NCBI RefSeq assembly: GCF_030297175.1
Contig: NZ_AP028070.1
Coordinates: 3,410,001 to 3,474,000, forward strand
Length of the DNA stretch: 64,000 bases
DNA from: Marinobacter sp. LA51
Lineage (GTDB): Bacteria; Pseudomonadota; Gammaproteobacteria; Pseudomonadales; Oleiphilaceae
Direction: 5' to 3'
In this document: positions 48,037 through 56,929 of the stretch, piece after piece
How the letters are laid out: each line of letters begins with the position of its first letter
Numbering within the stretch: position 1 is the first letter of the stretch
Made by a program: the position numbers and the translations under genes
The notes under the pieces: generated by a model
Seen by the model: the letters and a program-made list of their open reading frames with translations, nothing else
What the model was told of the DNA's origin: nothing
The model's database searches: none

Positions 48037-48917
48037 CGGGAACCGGCCCGGAAACGGGCGACAAAGCGGGACAGGTCTTCCAGTTTCTTGGGGTCTTCAT
48101 CGACAAACCGGATGGTGACACTGACAAAATCGGTGTCCTGGCGTTTATCGACGGCCTGCAACTGATGAACATAGCCGTTCAGGCGGGCCATCTGCCCCTC
48201 AGCGATCTCGATATCAACGACGGCCTGGTCCAGAATGCCCGGGAACGCCTGATCACGCTTTGCCAGCACCCGCACTTCAGTGAGATTAATGTCCTTGATC
48301 ACAGATTTGAGGGTGCTGTCTGAGAACCGCACCGAGGCCAGGGTCAACGACGCTCGGACTGGGGCGCGACTGGCGCTCCCCGCACTACCCGCCAGCAACG
48401 GCGACGCTGACTCCGGGGCAGACTGAGCAACGGGCTCCGGGGCCGGCTCCCGCTTCTGGGTCAACAGCGTCGCCGATTCCTTGAACGCATCCGCCGGGCT
48501 CTCCATGGATTTACCGCCCCGCTCCATGGCACTTTTCAGCTTGCTGCCCATCACCTTGATGATCTTCTTGCTCAGGCCCTCGGGGCTGAAGGGCTTGCCA
48601 AGGTATTCCGACACACCTTCCTTGACCGCTTCGATAACGTGATCCTTGTCGCCTCGGCTGGTGATCATGATGAAGGGTACTTTCTGGTACTGGGGCTGCT
48701 GGCGCATCCACTGCAACAGCTCCAACCCGGACATCTCCGGCATCTCCCAATCACAAAGCACCAGATCAAAGGCCGTGCGGGACATCAATGACTGGGCACG
48801 CCGACCATTCTGGGCATCGGTGGTTTCAATGACCGGGAACCGCTGACGCACTGTGCGTTTGACCAGATCCCTTACGAAGCTGGCATCATCTACCACCAGC
48901 GCTTTCAGCGTTGCCAT
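48033..48917 (-). CDS. Response regulator with C-terminal PilZ-like domain
   Basis: A 294-residue protein with an N-terminal receiver domain: acidic pair D10/D11, phosphoacceptor D56 (LVLCDWEMP), conserved T86 and K108 (GKPFSPEGL). A Pro/Ala/Glu-rich linker (about 130-185) leads to a C-terminal domain of about 100 residues (PVRASLTLASVRFSDSTLKS onward) of beta-rich character that could be a degenerate PilZ fold, but the R-x-x-x-R motif for cyclic di-GMP is not seen. It converges on phoR with a 10-nt gap and is not an obvious partner of it. No kinase gene is adjacent. Confidence 0.8.
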   Translation of the reverse strand: MATLKALVVDDASFVRDLVKRTVRQRFPVIETTDAQNGRRAQSLMSRTAFDLVLCDWEMPEMSGLELLQWMRQQPQYQKVPFIMITSRGDKDHVIEAVKEGVSEYLGKPFSPEGLSKKIIKVMGSKLKSAMERGGKSMESPADAFKESATLLTQKREPAPEPVAQSAPESASPLLAGSAGSASRAPVRASLTLASVRFSDSTLKSVIKDINLTEVRVLAKRDQAFPGILDQAVVDIEIAEGQMARLNGYVHQLQAVDKRQDTDFVSVTIRFVDEDPKKLEDLSRFVARFRAGSR

Positions 48918-49158
48918 TATTCAGACCTTACCTTATCCACAGGCTCGTTGTTGTCGCTCCACTATAAAACAAAGGGCGGCGCCGGAAACCCCGCAGCAAC
49001 AAAAAGACGACAAACGGCACAGAGTGATCCAAACAGCGGAACCCCGACGTTAAACAATTGTCACTCGGAAGGGCCCCGGACGGTATTTCTGTCGCTCCAA
49101 AACGCGCTACCATGGTCCCCGGGAATTTCACACCATCGTAATTGTGCCGAGGTTTTGT

Positions 49159-50412
49159 GTGCTGAACGCGTTTGCAAGGATTCTGCCCCAACGGAGTACC
49201 GTTTTTCGCTTGTCGATCACCGGTCTGCTGACCACCCTGACTTTGCCCGCCTTCGGTCAGGACACCACCACCTCAGCCAACACCGACGCCTTCGGCGAAT
49301 GTAAGGCACGGCTCGCGGACCGGGCGATAGCGGCCGGCGTAAGCCAGCAAACAGCCAATTCCGTCATGGCCGACGTTGAACACCTGGACCGGGTCATTGA
49401 GCTGGACCGTCGGCAGCCAGAGTTCACCACCACCTTCGCCGATTACCTGGGCCGACGGGTGAACGAGGACCGCATCAGCAAGGGCCGGATGTTGCTCGAG
49501 CAACACAGCGAGCTTCTTGACCGGGTTACGGCAGAAACCGGCGTACCGGCCCCCTACCTGGTTGCCTTCTGGGGTCTGGAGACTAACTTCGGCAGTTACT
49601 TCGGAAAGATGTCGGTGCCCAGTTCCCTGACCACCCTGGCCTGCGACCCACGGCGCAGCAGCTTTTTTACCGAACAGCTGATCGCTGCCCTGCGCATCAT
49701 TGATGAAGGCGCTATTCCGGCCAAGCAGATGGAAGGTTCATGGGCCGGCGCCATGGGGCACGTGCAGTTCATGCCCACGGTCTTTCTCAAGCACGCGGTC
49801 GACGCCGATGGCGATGGCAAACGCGACCTGTGGCACAGCCTGCCAGATGCCATGATGTCGGCCGGTAAGTTTCTTGAATCCATGGGCTGGAACCCGGACT
49901 ATCGCTGGGGCCGGGAAGTTCTACTGCCCCAGCAGTTTGATTACGCCCTGGCCGATGGCCGCCGTCTGCCGCTGAGCAAATGGCGGGAACTGGGCATCAC
50001 CGATGCCTTTGGCAATGCCCTGGCCGATGAGCCCATCGAAGCCTCACTGGTGGTGCCAGCCGGGCACCAGGGGCCGGCTTTCCTGGCCTATCACAACTTC
50101 AAAGTCATCATGGGCTGGAACCGCTCTGAATTTTACGCCATTGCCGTTGGCCACCTGGCCGACCGCGTCGCTGGCGCCGGTGGTTTGCAGAGTCCGCCAC
50201 CGGAAGACGTGCCCGCCCTGTCCCGGGACGCCATTCTCGACCTGCAGCGCTCGCTGAACGAACGCGGGTTTGACAGCGGTAAACCCGATGGCATCATTGG
50301 CTCGGGAACCCGCTCAGCCATCCGGAAATACCAGTCCGCCTCTGGCCTGGTCGCCGACGGTTATCCTGGGCAGACAGTGCTCGACAAACTGGGGATCACC
50401 ACCGACCGGTAA
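49159..50412 (+). CDS. Lytic murein transglycosylase, MltB family, with peptidoglycan-binding domain
   Basis: Cleaves peptidoglycan with anhydro-muramic end formation. The 417-residue product has an N-terminal signal sequence (LSITGLLTTLTLPAFG), a MltB/SLT domain with catalytic E141 in AFWGLETNFGSYFG, the family stretch WAGAMGHVQFMPTVFLKHAV and KVIMGWNRSEFYAIAVGHLA, and a C-terminal peptidoglycan-binding domain (about 340-410, ALSRDAILDLQRSLNERGFD). The start is a GTG at 49159 with GAGG seven nt up; an earlier GTG at 49144 is possible. It is followed by the next gene with a 6-nt gap, forming an operon with the YdjM-type gene and rsuA. Confidence 0.92.
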   Translation: MLNAFARILPQRSTVFRLSITGLLTTLTLPAFGQDTTTSANTDAFGECKARLADRAIAAGVSQQTANSVMADVEHLDRVIELDRRQPEFTTTFADYLGRRVNEDRISKGRMLLEQHSELLDRVTAETGVPAPYLVAFWGLETNFGSYFGKMSVPSSLTTLACDPRRSSFFTEQLIAALRIIDEGAIPAKQMEGSWAGAMGHVQFMPTVFLKHAVDADGDGKRDLWHSLPDAMMSAGKFLESMGWNPDYRWGREVLLPQQFDYALADGRRLPLSKWRELGITDAFGNALADEPIEASLVVPAGHQGPAFLAYHNFKVIMGWNRSEFYAIAVGHLADRVAGAGGLQSPPPEDVPALSRDAILDLQRSLNERGFDSGKPDGIIGSGTRSAIRKYQSASGLVADGYPGQTVLDKLGITTDR

Positions 50413-50418
50413 CCGACC

Positions 50419-51447
50419 ATGGACTCGATAACCCAAATGGCACTGGGTGCCTCCATTGCCGGCGCGGTCGCCGGCAAGACTCTGGGCCGGACCGCGCTGA
50501 TTACCGGGGCCGCCCTTGGCACCCTGCCCGATCTGGATGTGGTGCTGGACTACGGCTCGGCGGTGGCCAACTTCACCCAACATCGCGGGTTTACCCATTC
50601 CCTGTTTGTTCTGATTCCACTGGCGATTGCGCTCGCCTGGGGTCTCTGGCGCTGGCGACCTGCGCTCAGCTTTCAGCGCTGGCTGGCGCTGACCATACTG
50701 GTGCTGGTCACCCATCCGCTACTGGACAGCTTTACCACCTACGGCACCCAGCTGTTCTGGCCGCTCGGTGGGCCGGTCGCCCTCAGCAGCATCTTTATTA
50801 TCGATCCACTCTACACCCTGCCCTTGCTGGCCGGCTGCCTGGCTTTTCTGCTCCGGCCACCGGCCACCGGCGCCATCGCGGCTGGGCTGGTGCTATCCAG
50901 CCTGTACCTGGGCTGGACCCTATTCGCGCAACAGATCATCAGTGACCGGGTTCAGCCGGCGCTGGCCGAGGCCGGACTGCAGGATTCCCGTGTACTGGTC
51001 CAGCCCATGCCCTTCAATACCGTGCTCTGGCGCGCTACCGCACTCACCGAACGCGATCACGTGGAGATTGTCACCGGATTCTTTGACGGCAATACGCCTC
51101 TGAATCTGGAATATTTCCCACGCCGTCCGGACCTGGCCAAGGCCGTAGCCGACTTTCCCGAGGCTCAGCGACTGGAGTGGTTCACCGAGGGCTTTCTGGA
51201 ATACAGCGTAATGGGCAACCAGATTACCGCTACCGATATTCGCTTGGGCATTCCCGGTGCTCATCCATTTACCTTTGTGCTGGCGCAGCAAAACGGCAGT
51301 GCCCTGCAACCGGTAAACAGCAGCCAACAACCGCGACCGCCGATTAACCCGCAGGCCCTCGGCCTGCTTTGGGCGCGGCTCACCGGTGAAGCACCGGTTA
51401 TCTGCCTGGCCGACCTGGCCACACCGGCACCGGGTCAAAGCTGCTGA
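50419..51447 (+). CDS. Membrane-bound metal-dependent hydrolase, YdjM/DUF457 family
   Basis: Inner-membrane protein of 342 residues. It begins MDSITQMALGASIAGAVAGK with DLDVV and HRGFTHSLFVLIPLAIA, features of the DUF457/YdjM group, where His and Asp residues are predicted to bind metal, and has four to five membrane segments in residues 1-170. The C-terminal half is soluble and probably periplasmic. E. coli YdjM is under LexA control, but no LexA box is seen here. It lies 6 nt after the transglycosylase and 2 nt before rsuA. Enzymatic activity is unproven. Confidence 0.85.
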   Translation: MDSITQMALGASIAGAVAGKTLGRTALITGAALGTLPDLDVVLDYGSAVANFTQHRGFTHSLFVLIPLAIALAWGLWRWRPALSFQRWLALTILVLVTHPLLDSFTTYGTQLFWPLGGPVALSSIFIIDPLYTLPLLAGCLAFLLRPPATGAIAAGLVLSSLYLGWTLFAQQIISDRVQPALAEAGLQDSRVLVQPMPFNTVLWRATALTERDHVEIVTGFFDGNTPLNLEYFPRRPDLAKAVADFPEAQRLEWFTEGFLEYSVMGNQITATDIRLGIPGAHPFTFVLAQQNGSALQPVNSSQQPRPPINPQALGLLWARLTGEAPVICLADLATPAPGQSC

Positions 51448-51449
51448 TC

Positions 51450-52145
51450 ATGACCCGGCTGGATCAGTTCATCGCCATCAGCACCGAGCTGTCACGGAAG
51501 GAGGCCAAGCGCGCCATCAGTGCCGGGCGAGTGCACCTTGATGGCCAACCCTGTAAATCGGCCAACACCAAGATATCGGCAACGGTTGAGGTCACGCTGG
51601 ATGGGCAGGCCTGCACGCTGCCTGGCGAGCGCTACGTGATGCTGAACAAACCGGCCGGCGTGGTCAGTGCCACTCAGGACAGCGACCATCCCACCGCTCT
51701 GGACCTGCTGCCAAGCAACATTGCGCACACCCTGCACATCGCCGGTCGGCTGGACATGGACACCACGGGGTTATTGCTGCTGACCACCGACGGCCAGTGG
51801 TCGCATCGGCTGACCTCGCCACGGGTGGAATGTCCGAAAACCTACCGGGTCAGGCTGAGTGATCCGCTCACCCCGCAGGCTGCCCGCCAGCTGGAACAGG
51901 GGCTGCTGCTGCGTAATGACCCGAGCCCTACCCGGCCAGCACAGGTTCGAATGGTGGAGGACAAGGTGATTGAACTGACCATTTCGGAGGGCCGCTACCA
52001 CCAGGTCAAACGCATGCTGGCAGCGGTGGGCAATCACGTGGAAGCTCTGCATCGCAGTCGCATCGGCAGCATTGCGCTCGACCCGACGCTGAAACCCGGC
52101 GAGTTCCGGGAGTTGACGGCTGAGGAAGTGACCTCAGCCGGCTAA
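51450..52145 (+). CDS. rsuA: 16S rRNA pseudouridine synthase RsuA
   Basis: Forms a pseudouridine in 16S rRNA (position 516 in E. coli). The 231-residue protein has an N-terminal S4 RNA-binding domain (TRLDQFIAISTELSRKEAKR), then the catalytic domain with active-site Asp in HIAGRLDMDTTGLLLLTTDG and C-terminal GRYHQVKRMLAAVGNHVEAL. It follows the YdjM-type gene by 2 nt (start ATG at 51450), so is translated coupled. Length and both domains are typical of RsuA rather than RluB/E. Confidence 0.94.
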   Translation: MTRLDQFIAISTELSRKEAKRAISAGRVHLDGQPCKSANTKISATVEVTLDGQACTLPGERYVMLNKPAGVVSATQDSDHPTALDLLPSNIAHTLHIAGRLDMDTTGLLLLTTDGQWSHRLTSPRVECPKTYRVRLSDPLTPQAARQLEQGLLLRNDPSPTRPAQVRMVEDKVIELTISEGRYHQVKRMLAAVGNHVEALHRSRIGSIALDPTLKPGEFRELTAEEVTSAG

Positions 52146-52170
52146 GATTAAGGCTCCGCCTAGACGCGGC

Positions 52171-52650
52171 TCAGGTCCGCTCGAACCGCTGGGCTTTCAG
52201 GTTCTTACGCACAGACCCCGCCTCAAACACTTCGCCGTTCATGGCGATGTACACGCCCGGCGACAACAATTGCACCGCTGACCAGGCAAAACCGATATTG
52301 AACAGGGCATCGGTGCGGCGCATCCGAGCCGGCTGCATGGCACCGATCAGCACGATGGTCTTACCTGCCAGCTTGGCCAATGCCGCTGCGGTGTCGGGCA
52401 TGGTATCGGTGCCGTGGGTGATCAGGATCCGGTCGCACTCGGAGGCGGACACCGCCTCCAGCACCGCCTGCCGATCGGCATCGGTCATTTCCAGGCTGTC
52501 CTTACGCATCAGTTCCTGCACCCGGTAACCGTCGTGGATATTGGACTCGGCCAACAACTCCGGCAACAGCGAGGCCCCCACTTCGAACTGACTGTTGGCG
52601 TCGAAATACACCTTGTCGATGGTGCCACCGGTGGTGAAGATCTGGATCAT
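52171..52650 (-). CDS. Half-length asparaginase domain protein
   Basis: A 159-residue protein equal to the N-terminal domain of type I/II L-asparaginase (normally about 330-350). It carries the first catalytic loop FTTGGTIDK and the second ITHGTDTMPDTAAAL, followed by IVLIGAMQPARMR, but then stops at about the place where the C-terminal domain would begin, with RKNLKAQRFERT. Such short versions occur in pseudomonads. No frameshift or rest of the gene is seen downstream. It converges on rsuA with a 25-nt gap, and pbpG lies 23 nt upstream on the same strand. Whether it is active without the second domain is unknown. Confidence 0.8.
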   Translation of the reverse strand: MIQIFTTGGTIDKVYFDANSQFEVGASLLPELLAESNIHDGYRVQELMRKDSLEMTDADRQAVLEAVSASECDRILITHGTDTMPDTAAALAKLAGKTIVLIGAMQPARMRRTDALFNIGFAWSAVQLLSPGVYIAMNGEVFEAGSVRKNLKAQRFERT

Positions 52651-52677
52651 GACGGCTCGGTTTCCTGTTGACGTCAG

Positions 52678-53606
52678 TTAGTGCTGACGGAGTTATTTTT
52701 GGCAGCCGCGTAGGCCGCATTCTTTGACTGTTCATAGCGTCGGGCCGCCTTGGCCACCTGGCCTTGGGCGCCGGTATCCAGCCAGCGCTTGATGCGGCCT
52801 GCATCGCCCATGGGTGAGCGGGTGCCGAGGGAATCCAGCAGCACGGTCACCACCTCTTTGCCATTCATCTTCGAGACCATCACCAGGCACCGGCCTGCAT
52901 CGCTGAGGTAGCCGGTCTTGCTCAGGGTTACACCCCAGCTCTCACGGTGAACCAGGGCGTTGGTATTGCCAAACGACAAGCTATAGCGGGGGCTACGAAA
53001 CCACGCCCGATAATAGCCGGTGGTGGAGTACTCGCGAATCTCCGGGTGCCGGAGCGCCGCCTTTGCCAGCTTGACGAGATCGGCCGCGGTGGAGACATTG
53101 TCCACCGACAGCCCGGTGGGATCGACAAAGCGGGAACCGGTCATGCCCAATTCCCGGGCCTTGGCGTTCATGGCCTCAATAAAGGCATCAAAGCCCCCAG
53201 GGTGACTTCGGGCCAGGGTGTAGGCGGCGAAATTTTCGGACGACATCAGGGCTATGCGCAGCGCCGCGGAGCGCCGCATCTCAGAATCAATCCGTATCCG
53301 GCTGTAGGCGTTGGCGGCCGCGGGGGTATGGCGTTTCTTGAAGGTGAGCCATTCATCCAGCGGCTCACCGGAATCCAGTACAACCAGCGCCGTCATCACC
53401 TTGGTTAGCGAAGCGATGGGCACCGGGCGGTTGGCGTGCTTGCCAAACAGCAGGCCATCCTCATTCACCAGGGCGGCGGCAGCGTTGACCGAGGCCAGAT
53501 TCGGGCCCTGCTGGGCCGAAGCCGCCGTGGGCACCACAAGTAACAATAGATAGACGACGCAAGTCATCACGTCGCGCACGCCGGACCGTGCAAAACCTGA
53601 GTTCAA
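52678..53606 (-). CDS. pbpG: D-alanyl-D-alanine endopeptidase (PBP7 type)
   Basis: Low-molecular-mass penicillin-binding protein that cuts peptide cross-links in the cell wall. The 309-residue product has a signal segment (residues 14-30), the nucleophile motif S66-L-T-K69, the second motif S123-E-N125, and KTG in TLSKTGYLSDAG near 235. The start is a TTG at 53606 with GGAAC upstream; an ATG at M14 is possible. An extended -10 promoter lies about 75 bp upstream. The C-terminal tail (RYEQSKNAAYAAAKNNSVST) is hydrophilic and lacks a membrane anchor, as in PBP7. Asparaginase domain protein is next on the same strand. Confidence 0.9.
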
Positions 53607-53678
53607 AATGGTTCCGTTCCTGTGTTCTATGGCTTAATCCGGGCAGGTGTTCGACCCGCCCGAATGAAATCTGGCCTG

Positions 53679-53687
53679 ATTATACCA
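53679..53687 (-). promoter_or_regulatory. Extended -10 promoter for pbpG
   Basis: Read leftward, TGGTATAAT gives an extended -10 (TG-N-TATAAT) about 73 bp before the pbpG start, in the 98-bp gap after ilvD. A hairpin (CGGGCAGGT/ACCCGCCCG) sits in the leader at 53640-53662. Confidence 0.6.
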
Positions 53688-53704
53688 GCCAAAAGCCAGC
53701 GCAA

Positions 53705-55381
53705 TCATGGCAGATCGGTAACCGCACCCTTGGACGCAGAACTGACTGTACGCGCGTATTTGGCCAACACCCCGCGCTCGAACCGAAGCGCCGGTTCCTG
53801 CCAATTCTGACGCCGTTGTTCAAGAGTCTGCTCGGACACATCCAGCTCGATTCGATTGCTGACCGCATCGATGGTGATGGTGTCACCGTCCTCAACCAAC
53901 GCAATCGGGCCGCCCTCGGCCGCCTCCGGGGTGATGTGGCCGACAACAAAACCGTGGCTGCCACCTGAGAATCGGCCATCGGTAATCAGGGCTACGTCGT
54001 TGCCCAGGCCTTTACCCATGATGGCGGAGGTCGGGCTCAGCATCTCGCGCATGCCCGGACCACCCTTGGGGCCCTCGTAGCGAATCACCAGCACATCACC
54101 GGCCACCACGGTGCCGTCCAGAATTCGTTCCTGGGCTTCTTCCTCGGAATGGAACACCCGCGCCCGGCCGGTAAAGCTGGTGCCTTCCTTGCCGGTGATC
54201 TTGGCCACCGAGCCAGTGGGAGCGAGGTTGCCATAGAGAATGCGGAGGTGGCTGTCGGCCTTGATCGGATTGTCGAAGGCGTGAATGATGTTCTGATCTT
54301 CCGGGTAGGGTTCAACGTCGGCCAGATTCTCAGCCAGGGTCTGACCGGTGACGGTCAGGCAGTTGCCGTGAAGCAGCCCCCGCTCAAGCAGCATTTTCAT
54401 CAACGGCTGGATACCGCCAATCGCCACCAGTTCGGACATCATGTAATGGCCGCTGGGGCGCAGGTCCGCCAGCACCGGAACGCGCTTGCCAATCTCAACA
54501 AAATCTTCCAGATCCAGCCTGGCACCCACAGTACTGGCCATGGCCAGCAGATGCAGCACCGCGTTGGTGGAGCCGCCCAGGGCGATCACCACTGCGATGG
54601 CATTCTCGAAGGCCTCCCGGGTCATGATGTCGGAGGGTTTGATGTCCTGCTCCAGCAGAGTCAGCACGGCGGCGCCGGCAGCACGACAGTCGGCTTCCTT
54701 GGTTTCAGACACCGCATTCTGAGCGGAACTGCCGGGCAGGCTCATGCCCATGGCTTCGATCGCCGAGGCCATGGTGTTGGCAGTGTACATACCGCCACAG
54801 GAACCCGGGCCGGGGATCGCGGTTTCTTCGATCTGCTTGACCTCAATCAGGTCCAGATCACCACGGGCGTGAGCACCGACAGCTTCGAACACTGAGATAA
54901 TGTCAGTGTGATTCTCACCCGGCATGATGGTACCGCCGTAGACGAAGACCGAGGGGCGATTTAGTCGCGCCAGTCCCATCATGCAGCCGGGCATGTTCTT
55001 GTCACAGCCACCGATGGCCACGAGACCGTCGAAGCCCTCACAGCCGGCGACGGTTTCAATCGAATCGGCAATGACCTCCCGGGACACCAGGGAATACTTC
55101 ATGCCTTCGGTGCCGTTGGCAATACCATCGGAGACCGTGATGGTATTGAAGATCAGGGACTTACCGCCGGCCGAATCGGCACCCGCGGCGGATTGCCGGG
55201 CCAGGCCATCGATGTGCATGTTGCAGGGGGTGAGATTACTCCAGGTAGACGCGATGCCCACCTGGGGTTTCTTGAAGTCGTCATCGTTGAAACCAACCGC
55301 ACGCAGCATGGCCCGGCTGGCAGATTTTCCGATACCGTCCACGACTGGGGACGAATAGCGCCGACGTTTGTCCTCGGTCAT
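53705..55381 (-). CDS. ilvD: Dihydroxy-acid dehydratase
   Basis: Third common step of isoleucine and valine synthesis, dehydrating 2,3-dihydroxy acids. The 558-residue protein has the iron-sulfur region [13 protein letters not shown] and [14 protein letters not shown], and near the C-terminus [20 protein letters not shown]. It is in the shorter group of IlvD (about 558-575). AGGAGAGG precedes the ATG at 55381. It stands alone, with pbpG after it and an unrelated Yip1-domain gene before it (134 bp). No other ilv gene is in the window. Confidence 0.96.
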   Translation of the reverse strand: MTEDKRRRYSSPVVDGIGKSASRAMLRAVGFNDDDFKKPQVGIASTWSNLTPCNMHIDGLARQSAAGADSAGGKSLIFNTITVSDGIANGTEGMKYSLVSREVIADSIETVAGCEGFDGLVAIGGCDKNMPGCMMGLARLNRPSVFVYGGTIMPGENHTDIISVFEAVGAHARGDLDLIEVKQIEETAIPGPGSCGGMYTANTMASAIEAMGMSLPGSSAQNAVSETKEADCRAAGAAVLTLLEQDIKPSDIMTREAFENAIAVVIALGGSTNAVLHLLAMASTVGARLDLEDFVEIGKRVPVLADLRPSGHYMMSELVAIGGIQPLMKMLLERGLLHGNCLTVTGQTLAENLADVEPYPEDQNIIHAFDNPIKADSHLRILYGNLAPTGSVAKITGKEGTSFTGRARVFHSEEEAQERILDGTVVAGDVLVIRYEGPKGGPGMREMLSPTSAIMGKGLGNDVALITDGRFSGGSHGFVVGHITPEAAEGGPIALVEDGDTITIDAVSNRIELDVSEQTLEQRRQNWQEPALRFERGVLAKYARTVSSASKGAVTDLP

Positions 55382-55514
55382 CGTTGCCTCTCCTGTTGCA
55401 CTGTTTTATGTGCTTCAGGCTGGCAGAATCGACGCCGGCCGGCAATGGCTATTACAGCCCTTTACCGGCCGCCCCGAATCTTGAACGATGGTCACGTCAC
55501 TTCAGCTCAGAGCA

Positions 55515-56126
55515 CTAGCCACTGACGAATACCGGGCCAACCCCGAAGTTCCAGAGAATCACGGAACCAACCCGGGTAGAGACCAGGATAACCAAAGCCA
55601 CGGTCAGCAGAGCCCCGCCGTAGAAGACGGCCCGGTCCTTATCAATCCCCATCACAATAGGCAGGCCGTCGTACATCAGCCAGGCGCCGTAACAGGCCGC
55701 AATCAGGAAGACGATGGCATTGAACCAGGGCACCGGATACAGCAGTGCAAACCCCGCCAGAAACAGCGGCGTGCACGAGTAGGACGCCAGCGCAATGCCG
55801 TACGACGGCACATGCTCTTCCCTGGCCCCGTAGGTCTTCGCCATCCAGTTAACGGCGTAACCAAGCGCAAACACACCCACCAGCATGGCGATGTAAGTCA
55901 GCACACTCATTTGCAGGGCGCTGATTTCCGTCAGCTTGATCAGCCGGTCATTGCCGATGGTCCAGCCAAAGTGAGCGGTCGAGATGTACGCGCAGATCGG
56001 GCCGATGGCCGCAAGAATGAAAACATAGGCGACGTAAAGGCGCCGCGGAGTGTGGTGTTCTTTTCGAATGGAAGCCCACTCATCATCGGGGTGAGTGAAT
56101 AGACCAAATGCATGAGACAGGAGCAT
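55515..56126 (-). CDS. Yip1-domain membrane protein
   Basis: Integral membrane protein of 203 residues with about five segments (LYVAYVFILAAIGPICAYIS, VLTYIAMLVGVFALGYAVNW, FLAGFALLYPVPWFNAIVFL) and the Yip1 pattern: an N-terminal GLFTHPDDEWASIRKEHHTP cytosolic stretch and central YGIALASYSCTPLFLAG. The start at 56126 has GGGGG upstream; the frame extends 189 nt further without reason. The function of bacterial Yip1 proteins is unknown. ilvD follows on the same strand by 133 nt, the GST gene is 207 bp upstream; two TAxTATAGTCA direct repeats lie in that gap. Confidence 0.83.
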   Translation of the reverse strand: MLLSHAFGLFTHPDDEWASIRKEHHTPRRLYVAYVFILAAIGPICAYISTAHFGWTIGNDRLIKLTEISALQMSVLTYIAMLVGVFALGYAVNWMAKTYGAREEHVPSYGIALASYSCTPLFLAGFALLYPVPWFNAIVFLIAACYGAWLMYDGLPIVMGIDKDRAVFYGGALLTVALVILVSTRVGSVILWNFGVGPVFVSG

Positions 56127-56333
56127 GGATGACCCCCTTGGATCGCTGTTTTTAGTATAGTCAGGTACGTTCCGCCGATCAGCTCGGATCGAACGCCGTC
56201 CTTCTCCCTTACTATAGTCAAGATCAGCGATTGGGGAAGCGGAATTGGTGATTTTTGTTCCGACTGGGGCAGTCGAAATCAGGCCACCCCGGCAGGCTGC
56301 CGGTGGTGGCCTCACGGGCTCAGCTCAACAGGA

Positions 56334-56906
56334 TCAGCTCAGACGCGGATCGGTCTCGGCAACCCAGGGTTTATCCTGCCGGCTGTCACGGAAGGCCAGC
56401 AGGCTTTCAACCCCCGTCCAGTCCACCAGATCGCGAAATTCCAGCCAATCCACCAGGCAATAGAGACAGATGGCCGGGTAGTTCCAGGCTTCAAACTGTC
56501 CGTCGTCAACCATCGCCGCCAGAGTACGCAGCGTCGTCATGATGCGCTCTCTCTGGAGATTGAAGAACATCACGTCCTGATTGGTATCGATGCCGGATTT
56601 TTCCGACAGCAGCAGGGTGACAGCAGAATCGTTGGCACCGTCGATGAGGGTCAGCTGGTTCTGCTGGTCCCAGGTCAGCGGGTCACGACCTTGTTTGGCA
56701 CTGACATAGCGCGCGATGACCCGGGAGTCGAAGATTTCCTGGCCATCGTCCTCCAGAACCGGGATTTTCAGGGTCGGATTCGTTTTCCGCAGCTCTTCCC
56801 GGCCTTCACCATAGATATTGAGATTGATGAAGTCGTAGTGCTCCTCATCCAGCAGGATGCGAATGCGTCGGACGTATGGCGAAGTGGTTGATCCAATCAG
56901 TTTCAT
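56334..56906 (-). CDS. Glutathione S-transferase family protein
   Basis: A 190-residue protein with an N-terminal thioredoxin-like domain (MKLIGSTTSPYVRRIRILLD, cis-Pro in LKIPVLEDDG, EIFDSRVIARYVSAK) and a C-terminal helical domain (PLTWDQQNQLTLIDGANDSA). The S/T-x-S-P-Y-V-R-R start resembles the GST groups with serine or cysteine in place of tyrosine. It is slightly shorter than typical GSTs (about 200-220). GGAGAAA precedes the ATG. It lies 23 nt downstream of ald on the same strand. Substrate unknown. Confidence 0.88.
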   Translation of the reverse strand: MKLIGSTTSPYVRRIRILLDEEHYDFINLNIYGEGREELRKTNPTLKIPVLEDDGQEIFDSRVIARYVSAKQGRDPLTWDQQNQLTLIDGANDSAVTLLLSEKSGIDTNQDVMFFNLQRERIMTTLRTLAAMVDDGQFEAWNYPAICLYCLVDWLEFRDLVDWTGVESLLAFRDSRQDKPWVAETDPRLS

Positions 56907-56929
56907 GCTTTCTCCGAGGGTTTTACAGC

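Noticed and set aside
53640..53662. Hairpin as an ilvD terminator
   Set aside because: It lies past the pbpG promoter on the pbpG side and ilvD reads away from that side toward it with no T-run; it is more likely a leader structure of pbpG.
54149..54895. Rightward frame inside ilvD
   Set aside because: It is antisense to the conserved core of dihydroxy-acid dehydratase and has no protein character.
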